Shown: positions 9,618 through 17,500, counted from the stretch's first letter. The stretch: DNA of 64,000 nt from Hymenobacter aranciens (GCF_030580865.1 NZ_JAUQSY010000007.1:1-64000); one strand, 5' to 3'. Numbers and translations: made by a program. Notes: generated by a model from the sequence alone, not told the origin.

Positions 9618-9712
9618 ATGTGGAGACGCACTGTCTTGCGTCCCATCGTTGAACGAAATCGGGCAGATGGTGCGAACGATGAGGCGCAAAATGTTGCGCC
9701 TTTACACCAGCA
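9618..9712. repeat. Two-hairpin element, degenerate copy
   Basis: Two small hairpins, GAGACGCA...TTGCGTC and AGGCGCAAAATGTTGCGCCT, lie about 45 bp apart after the peptidase gene. The words match those of the cleaner element at 63825-63920 upstream of rplP, so this looks like a decayed copy of the same dispersed repeat. It may act as terminator for the peptidase transcript. Confidence 0.6.
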
Positions 9713-9756
9713 ATTAAGCCGGGCCATGCTCTACGCTCTGACATTTAAGTTATAGC

Positions 9757-9787
9757 TTGTCATTTCCAAAAAATCAACGTACCTTTG
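9757..9787 (+). promoter_or_regulatory. Promoter of rpmG and the DUF4295 gene
   Basis: TTG at 9757-9759, a 20-nt spacer and a perfect TACCTTTG at 9780-9787, about 35 nt before the rpmG ATG. Confidence 0.75.
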
Positions 9788-9821
9788 CAGTCCTAAATTC
9801 AAAAACACCCCCTAAGTCGAG

Positions 9822-10004
9822 ATGGCCAAAAAAGGAAACCGGGTGCAGGTTATCATGGAGTGCACCGAGCACAAGAACTCGGGCATGCCGGGCACCTCGC
9901 GCTACATCACCACCAAGAATCGCAAGAATACTCCTGAGCGCATCGAGTTGAAGAAATTCAACCCTGTCCTCAAGAAAATGACTGTTCACAAGGAAATTAA
10001 GTAA
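9822..10004 (+). CDS. rpmG: 50S ribosomal protein L33
   Basis: A 60-residue L33: [20 protein letters not shown], then [20 protein letters not shown]. Only one cysteine (C14) is present, so this is the zinc-independent form. It shares a promoter and terminator with the DUF4295 gene, which starts 9 bp downstream. Confidence 0.97.
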   Translation: MAKKGNRVQVIMECTEHKNSGMPGTSRYITTKNRKNTPERIELKKFNPVLKKMTVHKEIK

Positions 10005-10013
10005 TCCTACGTC

Positions 10014-10175
10014 ATGGCTAAGAAAGTAGTAGCAACCCTGAAAACCCCGGGCGGCAAGGACTGGGCAAAAGTTATCCGTGCCGTGAAATCGGAGAAAACC
10101 GGTGCCTATACCTTCAAAGAAGAGATGGTACTGGTTGACAAAGTGCAGGAGTACCTGGCCACTGGCAACAAATAA
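10014..10175 (+). CDS. DUF4295 family protein
   Basis: A 53-residue basic protein beginning MAKKVVATLKTPGGKDWAKV and containing SEKTGAYTFKEEMV, as in the Bacteroidota DUF4295 family that is regularly found directly after rpmG. Function is not established; the constant linkage to rpmG suggests a role at the ribosome. It starts 9 bp after rpmG and is followed by a strong terminator. Its small size makes it easy to miss. Confidence 0.9.
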   Translation: MAKKVVATLKTPGGKDWAKVIRAVKSEKTGAYTFKEEMVLVDKVQEYLATGNK

Positions 10176-10197
10176 GCTGCCGTTGGCTTCCGTTAAG

Positions 10198-10235
10198 AAC
10201 TGAAAAAGTCCCACCTTCGTGGGACTTTTTCAGTT
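10198..10235 (+). terminator. Intrinsic terminator of rpmG and the DUF4295 gene
   Basis: A perfect 17-bp stem, AACTGAAAAAGTCCCAC paired with GTGGGACTTTTTCAGTT, closes a CTTC tetraloop and includes the T run. It could work in both directions. Confidence 0.9.
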
Positions 10236-10349
10236 TATGCTGGTTTGAGGGCTGATGGGCCGTCGGCAATAAATAAGGCGGTTTTGCTTCCTTTGCGCTA
10301 CTTCTGAGCCCCTCAACCCCTCCTCACCCCATACCCTCAACCCCACTCA

Positions 10350-11327
10350 ATGGGCCTCTTCGATTTTTTTAAAAAAGACAAGGAAAACAAGGAGCAGCAG
10401 CAAGCCCTTGATGCCGGTCTGGAAAAAACCAAAACCAGCTTCTTCGACCAGCTCAGCAAGGCCGTGGTGGGCAAAAGCACCGTGGACGAAGCCGTGCTCG
10501 ATGACTTGGAGCAGCTGCTGGTGCACGCCGACGTGGGCATCGATACCACGGTGAAAGTCATCGACCGCATCGAAAAGCGCGTGGCCCGCGACAAGTATGT
10601 GAGCACTACCGAGCTCGACCGTATCCTGCGCGAGGAAATTGTGGAGCTGCTCGATGCCAACAGCGGCGCCACCGGCTCCCGCGCCATCCTCGACCGGCCA
10701 GATAATACCGGCCAGCCCTTCGTTATCATGGTGGTGGGCGTGAATGGCGTGGGCAAAACCACGACCATTGGCAAGCTGGCTCATCGGTTTCACTCGGCGG
10801 GCAAGAAGGTGGTGCTGGGTGCCGCCGATACTTTCCGCGCGGCGGCCGTGGACCAACTCATCATCTGGGGGCAGCGTGTGGGCGTGCCGGTGGTGAGCCA
10901 CGGCATGAATACCGACCCGGCCTCGGTGGCCTTCGATGCCGTGAAGGTGGGCGTAGAAACCGGCGCCGACGTCATTATTATCGATACGGCGGGTCGCCTG
11001 CATAACAAGGTGAATCTGATGAACGAGCTGAGTAAAATCAAGCGCGTGATGCAGAAAATGATTCCTGAAGCGCCGCATGAGGTGCTGCTGGTACTCGACG
11101 GCAGCACCGGCCAAAATGCTTTTCTGCAAGCCAAGGAATTCACCAAAGCCACTGAAGTAACTGCCTTGGCCATCACCAAGCTCGACGGTACGGCTCGAGG
11201 CGGCGTGGTTATCGGCATCTCCGACCAGTTCAGCATTCCGGTGCGCTACATCGGGGTAGGGGAGAAAATGACCGATTTGCAGCTGTTTGACCGGCACACG
11301 TTCGTCAACTCGTTGTTCAAGAAGTAG
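10350..11327 (+). CDS. ftsY: Signal recognition particle receptor FtsY
   Basis: SRP GTPase that docks ribosome-nascent chain complexes at the inner membrane. The 325-residue protein has a short charged N-terminus (MGLFDFFKKDKENKEQQQ), the helical N domain, and the G domain with P-loop GVNGVGKTTT, the DTFRAAAVDQL motif, DTAGR and TKLDGTARGG. The family's ending VGEKMTDLQLFD is present. The acidic A domain of E. coli FtsY is missing, as in most Bacteroidota. The 114-bp upstream gap has TTCCTTTG, a one-mismatch -7 box, but no clear -33. Confidence 0.96.
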   Translation: MGLFDFFKKDKENKEQQQALDAGLEKTKTSFFDQLSKAVVGKSTVDEAVLDDLEQLLVHADVGIDTTVKVIDRIEKRVARDKYVSTTELDRILREEIVELLDANSGATGSRAILDRPDNTGQPFVIMVVGVNGVGKTTTIGKLAHRFHSAGKKVVLGAADTFRAAAVDQLIIWGQRVGVPVVSHGMNTDPASVAFDAVKVGVETGADVIIIDTAGRLHNKVNLMNELSKIKRVMQKMIPEAPHEVLLVLDGSTGQNAFLQAKEFTKATEVTALAITKLDGTARGGVVIGISDQFSIPVRYIGVGEKMTDLQLFDRHTFVNSLFKK

Positions 11328-11375
11328 GCACGGCTGCGCAGGCACTTAATCCAACCCTCCTTACGTTCAATCGGT

Positions 11376-11828
11376 ATGCGTATTCTTTCGTTGCTCTTAG
11401 GCACTGGCTTATTGCTGAGTATTGTCGCCTGTGGCAGCACTAATAATGTGCAGCCGCAATTGCCTTACACGCCCGTAAACGTGGCGCTGCAGCTCACCAG
11501 CCAGCAATACGCTGCCCTGCGCAACGTGAACGGCGCCGTGGTGCTGCCCAGCGGCAGTAGCGGCCGCGTCGATGGTGGCGGCATCAAAGGCATCATCGTG
11601 GTGCGGCAGGCCGACAATACCTACCGTGCCTTCGAGCGTAACTGCCCTTACCAGCCCTATAGTGCCTGCGCACTGGTATCGCTGGACCCGTCGGGCTTGT
11701 TTATGAAAGACACGTGCTGCGGCTCGCAATTCAGCCTGCAGGGGCAGGTAACGGGTGGGCCGAGCGGGTTGCCGTTGTTACAATACAATACCAGCGTGCA
11801 GGGTACACAACTTAACATTTTGAATTAG
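11376..11828 (+). CDS. Rieske-like lipoprotein without canonical ligands
   Basis: A 150-residue lipoprotein (lipobox SIVA-C19). The rest follows the Rieske fold: FERNCPYQP, DTCCGSQFSLQGQV and GPSGLPLLQY match the order CxH, CPCHGSxF..G.V and GPA..PL..Y. The ligands differ: C90 is kept, but the first His is Y92, the second Cys position is D112 and the second His position is C115. C98 and C114 are also present. It should therefore not hold a normal 2Fe-2S Rieske cluster; it may bind another metal, form disulfides, or be purely structural. It starts 48 bp after ftsY. Confidence 0.7.
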   Translation: MRILSLLLGTGLLLSIVACGSTNNVQPQLPYTPVNVALQLTSQQYAALRNVNGAVVLPSGSSGRVDGGGIKGIIVVRQADNTYRAFERNCPYQPYSACALVSLDPSGLFMKDTCCGSQFSLQGQVTGGPSGLPLLQYNTSVQGTQLNILN

Positions 11829-11868
11829 AAGGCGAAAAAAATTTATTTAAAAATTTTTTTCGGAGGGC

Positions 11869-11900
11869 TTGCGAAAATGTCAGCGGCTATCCTACCTTTG
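11869..11900 (+). promoter_or_regulatory. Promoter of tRNA-Asn
   Basis: TTG at 11869-11871, 21 nt, and a perfect TACCTTTG at 11893-11900, about 42 nt before the mature tRNA. Confidence 0.7.
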
Positions 11901-11941
11901 CAGTCCGAAACAACAACAACCGGGGTTTCGGGCAAGAAATT

Positions 11942-12015
11942 GCTTCCTTAGCTCAGCCGGTTAGAGCATCTGACTGTTAATCAGAGGGTCCCTGGTTCGA
12001 GCCCAGGAGGGAGCG
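11942..12015 (+). tRNA. tRNA-Asn (GTT)
   Basis: A 74-nt cloverleaf: acceptor GCTTCCT/AGGGAGC with one G-T pair, D arm GCTC...GAGC, anticodon loop CTGTTAA with GTT, and T arm CCTGG-TTCGAGC-CCAGG. CCA is not encoded. Confidence 0.95.
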
Positions 12016-12024
12016 CTACAAAAG

Positions 12025-12066
12025 AAAATCCCCTTGTAAACTAAGTGTTTACAAGGGGATTTTTTA
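12025..12066 (+). terminator. Terminator after tRNA-Asn
   Basis: AAAATCCCCTTGTAAAC pairs with GTTTACAAGGGGATTTT around a 5-nt loop, followed by more T residues. Confidence 0.9.
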
Positions 12067-12149
12067 TAATGTGCCCGTTGGCATATTTGTCATTTGGTTC
12101 TGAAGTCCCAATTGGCGTCAGGTTTAGTCTAAAAGGTGCCGTATTCCAA

Positions 12150-13193
12150 TCAGGCCATGAAATAGCGGGCGTGCAGCGCCTCTCGTTGCGGCTGAGTAAG
12201 TAAGGAAGCGTGTAGAGCATTCTGTACCAAATGGCTAAGCTCGGGCAGCGAAACCCCCAGCAACTGATGTGCCTTCTCAAATTCCTCGGTAAGTGTGGTG
12301 CCGAACAGGGCTGGGTCGTCGCTGTTCAACGTCACATACAAGCCTTCGGCCAGCAGCCGGAGCAGTGGGTGGGCGGCGTAGGAATCCACTACTTTCAGGC
12401 ACACGTTGCTCGATGGGCACACCTCCAGTGGAATGCGGTGCTCACGCAGGTGCGCTACTAGGGCGGGGTCCTCCAGGCAGCGCACGCCGTGGCCGATACG
12501 CAGGCTGTGCCCCGCTTCGAGCGCTTCCCAGATGCTGGCGGGGCCTTCAGTTTCGCCGGCGTGCAGAATGCAGGGCAGGCCCGCGGCGTGGGCCAGGTCG
12601 AAGGAGGCGCGGTAGGGCGCCACGGGGTTACCGACTTCGTAGCCGCCCAAACCTAGCGCGGACACGCCAAGCGGGCGGGCCAGCAGGGCCTGCTCTGTCA
12701 TAGTCAGGGCTTCGGCCGGGCTGGCGTAACCGCGCGGAATGTCGACGATGACAAGACTGCTGACGCCGAAGTCGCGCTCGGCGCGCTGGCGGGCCTGGTG
12801 CAGGGCTGCGAATTGCTCGGCGTAGGGCATGCCCCAGTTGCGGAAGTGCGTCCAGGCGGTGAAGGTGAATTCGGTGTGCCAGATGTGCTGCCGGGCCTGC
12901 TCGCGCAGAAACTCGTAGGTCAGCGTTTCGAGGTCGTCGGGCGTTTGGATACAGCGCGAGATGGTTTGATAGACCTCGGCGAAGTGTGGGAAATTGCGGA
13001 ATTCCAGCCAGTCGGCGAGTTCAGCCTCCGTGCGGGCGGGCAGAGCAATACCATGCCGCTGGGCCAGCGCCAGCAGCGTGGCAACCGGGATGGCTCCTTC
13101 CAGATGCACGTGTAATTCTACTTTCGGCAACTGCTGGAAGTAGTCGATAGTCGGGGTGGTGCTACTGGAAAACGATAAAGAGTCGGGTTGCAC
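12150..13193 (-). CDS. add: Adenosine deaminase
   Basis: Deaminates adenosine (or deoxyadenosine) to inosine in purine salvage. Metal ligands and catalytic residues are present: HVHLEG near the N-terminus, the HAGE glutamate (LHAGETEGP), SLRIGHGVR, the CPSSNVCL loop and NSDDPALF. The open frame starts 36 codons earlier, but family members begin shortly before HVHLEGA. No ATG lies in the right place, so I chose the GTG at 13193, giving 347 residues, the normal length. An aminodeoxyfutalosine or adenine deaminase of the same superfamily cannot be fully excluded. Confidence 0.85.
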   Translation of the reverse strand: MQPDSLSFSSSTTPTIDYFQQLPKVELHVHLEGAIPVATLLALAQRHGIALPARTEAELADWLEFRNFPHFAEVYQTISRCIQTPDDLETLTYEFLREQARQHIWHTEFTFTAWTHFRNWGMPYAEQFAALHQARQRAERDFGVSSLVIVDIPRGYASPAEALTMTEQALLARPLGVSALGLGGYEVGNPVAPYRASFDLAHAAGLPCILHAGETEGPASIWEALEAGHSLRIGHGVRCLEDPALVAHLREHRIPLEVCPSSNVCLKVVDSYAAHPLLRLLAEGLYVTLNSDDPALFGTTLTEEFEKAHQLLGVSLPELSHLVQNALHASLLTQPQREALHARYFMA

Positions 13194-13332
13194 GAAAAAT
13201 AAGCATTGTGTAAAGCCAGGGCTGTGCCTGGCGGCGACGCAAGATACCTGCTCGGCGCGGCACATGGGATAAAAAACGCGGGCGCGTTCGGGCGGCTTCA
13301 AAGCCGAATGGTTTTTTTATTTCTCCAGGAAC

Positions 13333-13363
13333 AATGTACGTACATTAAATGTATGTACATTTG
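13333..13363 (+). promoter_or_regulatory. Paired palindromic operator over the YceI promoter
   Basis: A perfect 14-bp palindrome AATGTACGTACATT (13333-13346) is followed at once by the near-palindrome AAATGTATGTACATTT (13347-13362). The second overlaps the -7 box TACATTTG (13356-13363). Two adjacent TGTAC-type sites over a promoter suggest a dimeric repressor binding twice. No regulator gene is next to it. Confidence 0.65.
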
Positions 13364-13428
13364 TAGCGGCAACGCACTCCGCGCTCCGCCTTACTTCTTT
13401 CACTCCATCTTTTTTAAAATACCACATC

Positions 13429-13962
13429 ATGGCAACCACCTGGAAACTTGACCCCATGCACAGTGAAGTGCAATTCAAAATCAAGCACTTGATGATTACG
13501 ACCGTTACCGGTTACTTCAAGAGCTTCGACGTCAGCCTGACCAGCGAGGGCGACGACTTCAGCAAAGCTTCGGATATCGTATTCACGGCCGACGTGAATT
13601 CGCTGAGCACCAACAATGAGCAGCGCGACGGCCACCTGCTGTCGGCCGATTTCTTCGACGCCGAGAACCACGGCCAGCTGCGCTTCGTGGGCCAGAAATT
13701 TGAGAAAACCGGCGACGACACCGCCACGCTGACCGGCGACCTGACCCTGCATGGCGTGACTAAACCCGTGACGGTGAACGTGGAACTGGGCGGCATCGTG
13801 GTGGACCCCTACGGCCAGACCAAAGCCGGCTTCACCGTCACCGGCAAAATCAGCCGCAAGGATTTTGGCCTCACCTGGAGCGCCGTAACCGAGGCGGGCA
13901 GCGTGGTAGTGAGCGACGAAGTGAAGCTCGCCGCCGACATTCAGCTGGTGAAACAAGCCTAA
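13429..13962 (+). CDS. YceI family protein
   Basis: A 177-residue lipocalin-like protein that in this family binds isoprenoid or other long lipids. It begins TTWKLDPMHSEVQFKIKHLMI and has the typical VGQKFEKTGDDTATLTGDLTLHGVTKPV and FTVTGKISRKDFGLTWSAVTEAG. No signal peptide is seen, so it is expected in the cytosol, unlike E. coli YceI. A two-site palindromic operator covers its promoter. The pirin gene follows after 134 bp that contain a hairpin. Confidence 0.92.
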   Translation: MATTWKLDPMHSEVQFKIKHLMITTVTGYFKSFDVSLTSEGDDFSKASDIVFTADVNSLSTNNEQRDGHLLSADFFDAENHGQLRFVGQKFEKTGDDTATLTGDLTLHGVTKPVTVNVELGGIVVDPYGQTKAGFTVTGKISRKDFGLTWSAVTEAGSVVVSDEVKLAADIQLVKQA

Positions 13963-14004
13963 ACCCTCCCGATAAGGCCCGCCTTATCAACCCGAATTAA
14001 CATG

Positions 14005-14066
14005 GCAGAGCCGCAGCGGATTCCGCGCCGACCCTTTGCCGGGCGGCCGGGGCCGTTGCGGCTCTT
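14005..14066 (+). terminator. Possible hairpin between the YceI and pirin genes
   Basis: GCAGAGCCGCAGCGG can pair with CCGTTGCGGCTCTTGC (with G-T pairs) across about 30 nt, followed by a T-rich stretch. It may reduce read-through into the pirin gene. Confidence 0.45.
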
Positions 14067-14096
14067 GCTTTTACTTTAAACCCTTCTGTTTCAATT

Positions 14097-14813
14097 ATGG
14101 CCCGCACCGTTTTTCACCCCGCCGCTAGCCGGGGCCACGCCAACCACGGTTGGCTCAATTCGTACCACAGCTTCAGCTTTGCCGCGTATCAGAACCCCGA
14201 GCGCGTGCATTTTGGCGCCCTGCGCGTGCTCAACGACGATACCGTGGCGGGCGGCATGGGCTTCGGCAAGCACCCGCACGACAACATGGAAATCATCTCC
14301 ATCCCGCTGTCGGGCGACCTCGAGCACCAGGACTCGCTGGGCAACAAGGCGGTAATCCGCCAAAACGACGTGCAGGTGATGAGCGCCGGCACCGGCGTGG
14401 CCCACAGCGAGAAAAACCACAGCCCCGGCACGCCGGTGAAATTCCTGCAAATCTGGGTGTTCCCCAAACAGCGTGGCGTAGCCCCGCGCTACGACCAGCA
14501 AACCTTCGCCCCCGCCGACCGCCACAACCGTCTGCAGCAGGTGGTGTCGCCCTCGCCCGCCGATGCCGGCGTGTGGCTGCACCAGGATGCCTGGTTTCAC
14601 CTCGGCCAGCTCGATAAAGGCTTTGCCACGAAATACGACCTCAAGAAAGCCGGCAACGGCGTGTACGCCTTTGTGCTGGAGGGAGATGTGACCATCAACG
14701 GCCAGTCATTGCACCGCCGCGACGGCTTCGGCATCTGGGAAACGGATGTGCTGGATATCGTGGCCGACAGCAACGCCGAGCTGCTGCTGATGGAAGTGCC
14801 GATGGAGTTTTAA
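14097..14813 (+). CDS. Pirin family protein (YhhW-like)
   Basis: A 238-residue bicupin; bacterial relatives such as YhhW can act as quercetin dioxygenases. The N-terminal cupin carries the metal-binding HPHDNMEIISIPLSGDLEHQD and, later, SAGTGVAHSEKNHS. The family signature ANHGWLNSYHSFSF is present. The physiological substrate is unknown. Pairing with a YceI gene under a palindromic operator suggests a shared stress or electrophile response; this is an inference. A very strong terminator follows. Confidence 0.92.
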   Translation: MARTVFHPAASRGHANHGWLNSYHSFSFAAYQNPERVHFGALRVLNDDTVAGGMGFGKHPHDNMEIISIPLSGDLEHQDSLGNKAVIRQNDVQVMSAGTGVAHSEKNHSPGTPVKFLQIWVFPKQRGVAPRYDQQTFAPADRHNRLQQVVSPSPADAGVWLHQDAWFHLGQLDKGFATKYDLKKAGNGVYAFVLEGDVTINGQSLHRRDGFGIWETDVLDIVADSNAELLLMEVPMEF

Positions 14814-14820
14814 ATGATTT

Positions 14821-14877
14821 CGGGGCCAACCGTGCCGAAGCGTAAAGCTCCGGCACGGTTGGCCCCGATTTTTTTTC
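14821..14877 (+). terminator. Terminator after the pirin gene
   Basis: A perfect 17-bp GC-rich stem, CGGGGCCAACCGTGCCG paired with CGGCACGGTTGGCCCCG, is followed by eight T. Confidence 0.92.
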
Positions 14878-14891
14878 ACTGTCAGGATGAG

Positions 14892-15098
14892 CTACGCTGG
14901 ATGGGCCTCAAAGCCGGCTTCCTCCACCAGCGCCACTACCTGCGCGGGCGTGAACTCAGTGTGCACCGTCAGAATTTTATCGGGATTATTCGTGTCAACT
15001 TGCCAGCTTTCGATGGCTTTTTCCTCGTTGAGGGTGGGGGAGACGGCGCGCAGGCAATTAGCGCAGTTAATGGTGGTTTTGAACCGGAGCGTTTGCAT
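14892..15098 (-). CDS. Heavy-metal-associated domain protein
   Basis: A 68-residue protein starting MQTLRFKTTINCANCLRAV, with a CxxC metal site (NCANC) in the usual first loop of the ferredoxin-like HMA fold, and ending LVEEAGFEAHPA. Such proteins carry copper or another soft metal. The loop has N in place of the common M-x-C opening, so affinity may differ from CopZ. The 12-codon upstream extension is not conserved-looking and is left out. No copper ATPase is nearby. Confidence 0.82.
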   Translation of the reverse strand: MQTLRFKTTINCANCLRAVSPTLNEEKAIESWQVDTNNPDKILTVHTEFTPAQVVALVEEAGFEAHPA

Positions 15099-15209
15099 AA
15101 AAAGCAGAGAAATTACCGCAAAGTGAGGCTGCAAAAGTAGCGCCTGCCACCACGGCGAAGCGTACAGAATTGGCGCGGAATGATGCGGAATTTGGGGGCT
15201 GAAACAGAT

Positions 15210-15671
15210 TTACTGCACCTCGCTGCCCACCTTCAAAATCTTGCCGTAGTGCTTCTTGCCCTGCTTGATGCGGGTGCCCGGCAGCGGCCGCAGCGTGATG
15301 GGCGGCGTGTTGCACTCCTCCACGCGCAGCTCCAGGTCGGCGTAGCCAGCCGAGCTCACGCGCAGGCGCTGCCAGGGCTTGAGCGGCCGGTTGAGGGAGA
15401 AATAGCCCTCGGCGTTGGTGCTGTTAATGTAGCTGGTGCCGGCCAGCATCACGGTGGCGCCCACCAGCGGGCGGCCGTTTTCGTCGAGTATCTGGCCAGT
15501 GAGCACGGGGCAGGTGAGCACCGTGCCGGGGTCCACGGCCGGGGCGGCTGGGGCTGATAGCGCGATGCGCTCGGAGGGTTTGGCAGGCGTGCCGGGCTGC
15601 TTGTTTTGAGCCAGGCCGGGCTGCAGCAGCAGCACCGATAAGAGAGTGGAGGCCGGAAGGAAAAACCGCAT
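15210..15671 (-). CDS. Secreted carboxypeptidase-regulatory-like domain protein
   Basis: A 153-residue exported protein. A signal peptide (about 1-21, ending GLAQ) is followed by a Pro/Ala linker and one beta-sandwich domain beginning LTGQILDENGRPLVGATVML, the domain found at the N-terminus of many SusC-type receptors. Here it stands alone, with no plug or barrel. The rest (SAGYADLELRVEECNTPPITLRPL) completes the domain. Function unknown; possibly a periplasmic or surface adaptor. The gap to kptA (165 bp) shows no gene. Confidence 0.75.
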   Translation of the reverse strand: MRFFLPASTLLSVLLLQPGLAQNKQPGTPAKPSERIALSAPAAPAVDPGTVLTCPVLTGQILDENGRPLVGATVMLAGTSYINSTNAEGYFSLNRPLKPWQRLRVSSAGYADLELRVEECNTPPITLRPLPGTRIKQGKKHYGKILKVGSEVQ

Positions 15672-15836
15672 TCAGAGGGGGCTAAGCCGCGTTTTGCTGC
15701 CGGGTAAAGGCGGAGCCGCATTGCTAAAGGGGCGGCCCGGGGCTGGTACTATGAAAAGATTGGAATTGACGGTCCAACGCCAGCCCGGCGCCGAAAGGTT
15801 CGCGCCCCAGAATTTAAAGTGCCAAAATGAAGGCGG

Positions 15837-16403
15837 TTAGCCCGCTGCCCCGGCGGCCGGGAAGTCGATGAAAGCCACGGGTACATCCTCGGCCAGCCAT
15901 ACACCATTGGCCGATTGGTAGAAGCGGTGCCCGGCGGCCGCCATGTCGGCCGCCCGAATGTGCAGGATGACCGGGCGGCCGTGGCGGCTACCCACTTGCT
16001 GGGCTGTTTCGGCATCGGCGCTGAGGTGGACATGGTGGCGGCTGCCCTTGCGCAAGCCTTCAGCCTGGATGCCGGACAAAAACCGGGCGGTGGTGCCGTG
16101 GTAGAGCAGTGCGGGCGGCGGCACGGGCTGGTAGCCCAACTCCACTTCCACCGAGTGGCCCTGGCTGGCTCGAATGCGGCTGAAGTCGTCGTTGAAGGCA
16201 AAGCGCTTTTTGCTGTTGGTATCGACTACGTGGCGCAGCTCGTCCATCGTGAGCGGGCGCTGCTGCCGGGTGAACTGCCGGAGCAGGGTGGCAGTGTCGG
16301 TCCAGCCGTTTTCGTCCAGCTCGATGCCCAGTACCTCGGGCTGGTGGCGGAGCACGAGGCTCAGGAATTTGCTGATTTTATCGGCTTCGGAGTTGGAAAG
16401 CAT
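15837..16403 (-). CDS. kptA: RNA 2'-phosphotransferase (KptA/Tpt1 family)
   Basis: Enzymes of this family move an internal RNA 2'-phosphate to NAD, giving ADP-ribose cyclic phosphate. The 188-residue protein has the conserved SKFLSLVLRHQPE, LDENGW, LYHGT and HHVHLS motifs, including the Arg and His residues needed for catalysis. In bacteria no tRNA splicing needs it and its natural substrate is unclear. The frame is open far upstream through the DUF2807 gene, but the ATG at 16403 matches family starts. Transcribed divergently from the DUF2807 gene. Confidence 0.92.
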   Translation of the reverse strand: MLSNSEADKISKFLSLVLRHQPEVLGIELDENGWTDTATLLRQFTRQQRPLTMDELRHVVDTNSKKRFAFNDDFSRIRASQGHSVEVELGYQPVPPPALLYHGTTARFLSGIQAEGLRKGSRHHVHLSADAETAQQVGSRHGRPVILHIRAADMAAAGHRFYQSANGVWLAEDVPVAFIDFPAAGAAG

Positions 16404-16526
16404 AGTGGTGGCGGGAAGATGATAGTGGGAAGTAACGTCGCGAAAAGTACAATGGATAAATCGCAGGCAACCGGCGCAGCGGCTTTCGCATCTATATTGC
16501 CACTTCACGCTCACCCCTAACACACC

Positions 16527-17225
16527 ATGAAAAAAACACTCCTCCTCTTCGCCATTGGCGCCCTGCTGGCTGGCACCGCCCAGGCTCAGGTAAAGCAAAC
16601 GCGCTCCGTAGGCACCTTCAACGCCGTGGAAGCCGGCGGCGGTATCGACGTGATACTGACGCCTGGCAATACCGCCGCCGTAGTAGTAGAGGCCGATGCC
16701 AAAGCCCAGCCGCAGCTGCTGACGACGGTGAGCAACGGCCGCCTGCAAATCCGCTGGGAAAAATCCTTCGGATTCGGCGACAACAGCTACAAGCGCAATG
16801 CCCACGTGTACGTCACCTGCCCGCCCTTGAAAGCGCTGGCCTTCAGCGGCGGCACTTCGGCCCATACCACCGGCACGCTCAGTGCCAACGCGCTCGACCT
16901 CAGCGTGAGCGGCGGCGCCTCGGCCAAGCTGGCCCTTAAGGCCACGAAGCTGACGAGCAGCATCAGCAGCGGCTCGACGGCCACGCTCACGGGGCAGGCC
17001 GACCAGCAGCACGCCACCGTCAGCAGCGGAGCCGGCTACCACGCATTTGCGCTGCAAAGCTCCCAAGCCGAAGCCGAGGCCAGCAGCGGCGCCACGGCCG
17101 AAGTGGCAGTTAGCGGCGAGTTGTCGGCGGCGGCCAGCAGCGGCGGTTCGGTGCGCTACAAGGGCGCGGCGCGGGTGCTCAAGTCGCAGTCCAGCAGCGG
17201 CGGCAGCGTCAGTAAGGCCAACTAA
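16527..17225 (+). CDS. DUF2807 (head GIN domain) secreted protein
   Basis: A 232-residue exported protein with a clear signal peptide (MKKTLLLFAIGALLAGTAQAQ). The domain opens VGTFNAVEAGGGIDVILTPG and continues as a right-handed repeat rich in Ser, Gly and Ala (SGGASAKL, SSGSTATL, SSGATAEV, SSGGSVRYKG). Such proteins are common in Bacteroidota and are annotated as putative adhesin-like, without proven function. The C-terminus is the end of the repeat, with no sorting domain. Its stop overlaps that of the convergent small gene by 2-3 bp. Confidence 0.85.
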   Translation: MKKTLLLFAIGALLAGTAQAQVKQTRSVGTFNAVEAGGGIDVILTPGNTAAVVVEADAKAQPQLLTTVSNGRLQIRWEKSFGFGDNSYKRNAHVYVTCPPLKALAFSGGTSAHTTGTLSANALDLSVSGGASAKLALKATKLTSSISSGSTATLTGQADQQHATVSSGAGYHAFALQSSQAEAEASSGATAEVAVSGELSAAASSGGSVRYKGAARVLKSQSSSGGSVSKAN

Positions 17226-17500
17226 ACCGTTTCGACCAGCCAGACGGCCGTGCCGCCGGGCACGGCCGTCTGGGCTAAGTCGTGCAACAGCAGCGCCTGC
17301 ACGGGCGCCGCGCCGTGGCTGACTTCCTCGACCGTAGCCGTGGCCACGGCCGGCCCGTCGGGTAACTCCAGCCGAACAGTCAGCGCCGCATGCAGCGCGT
17401 AGCCCGCCAGCGCGGGCGTGGGCCCAGCCGGCAGCACCAGCAGGCCCAGCCCTGGCAGCGGCCAGGCGGCCTGCACGCGTAGAAGCAGCGCTTCAGTCAT
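17222..17500 (-). CDS. Small hypothetical protein coupled to the GH1-like gene
   Basis: A 92-residue protein I do not recognise. It is hydrophobic and Ala/Leu/Pro-rich (LLRVQAAWPLPGLGLLVLPAG, then VATATVEEVSHGAAPVQALLL) without a signal or clear membrane segment, and resembles a beta-rich domain. Its ATG follows directly on the TAA of the glycosidase gene (TAAATG), so it is very probably translated by re-initiation. The joint layout supports a real gene, possibly an accessory factor of the sugar cluster. Confidence 0.6.
   Translation of the reverse strand: MTEALLLRVQAAWPLPGLGLLVLPAGPTPALAGYALHAALTVRLELPDGPAVATATVEEVSHGAAPVQALLLHDLAQTAVPGGTAVWLVETV

Noticed and set aside
11834..11862. AT-only hairpin after the Rieske-like gene
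   Set aside because: AAAAAAATTT/AAATTTTTTT can pair, but such stems are weak and expected by chance in AT-rich gaps; not called as terminator.
15837..17066. 409-codon frame including kptA
   Set aside because: The first 220 codons are antisense to the DUF2807 gene; KptA homology starts at the ATG at 16403.
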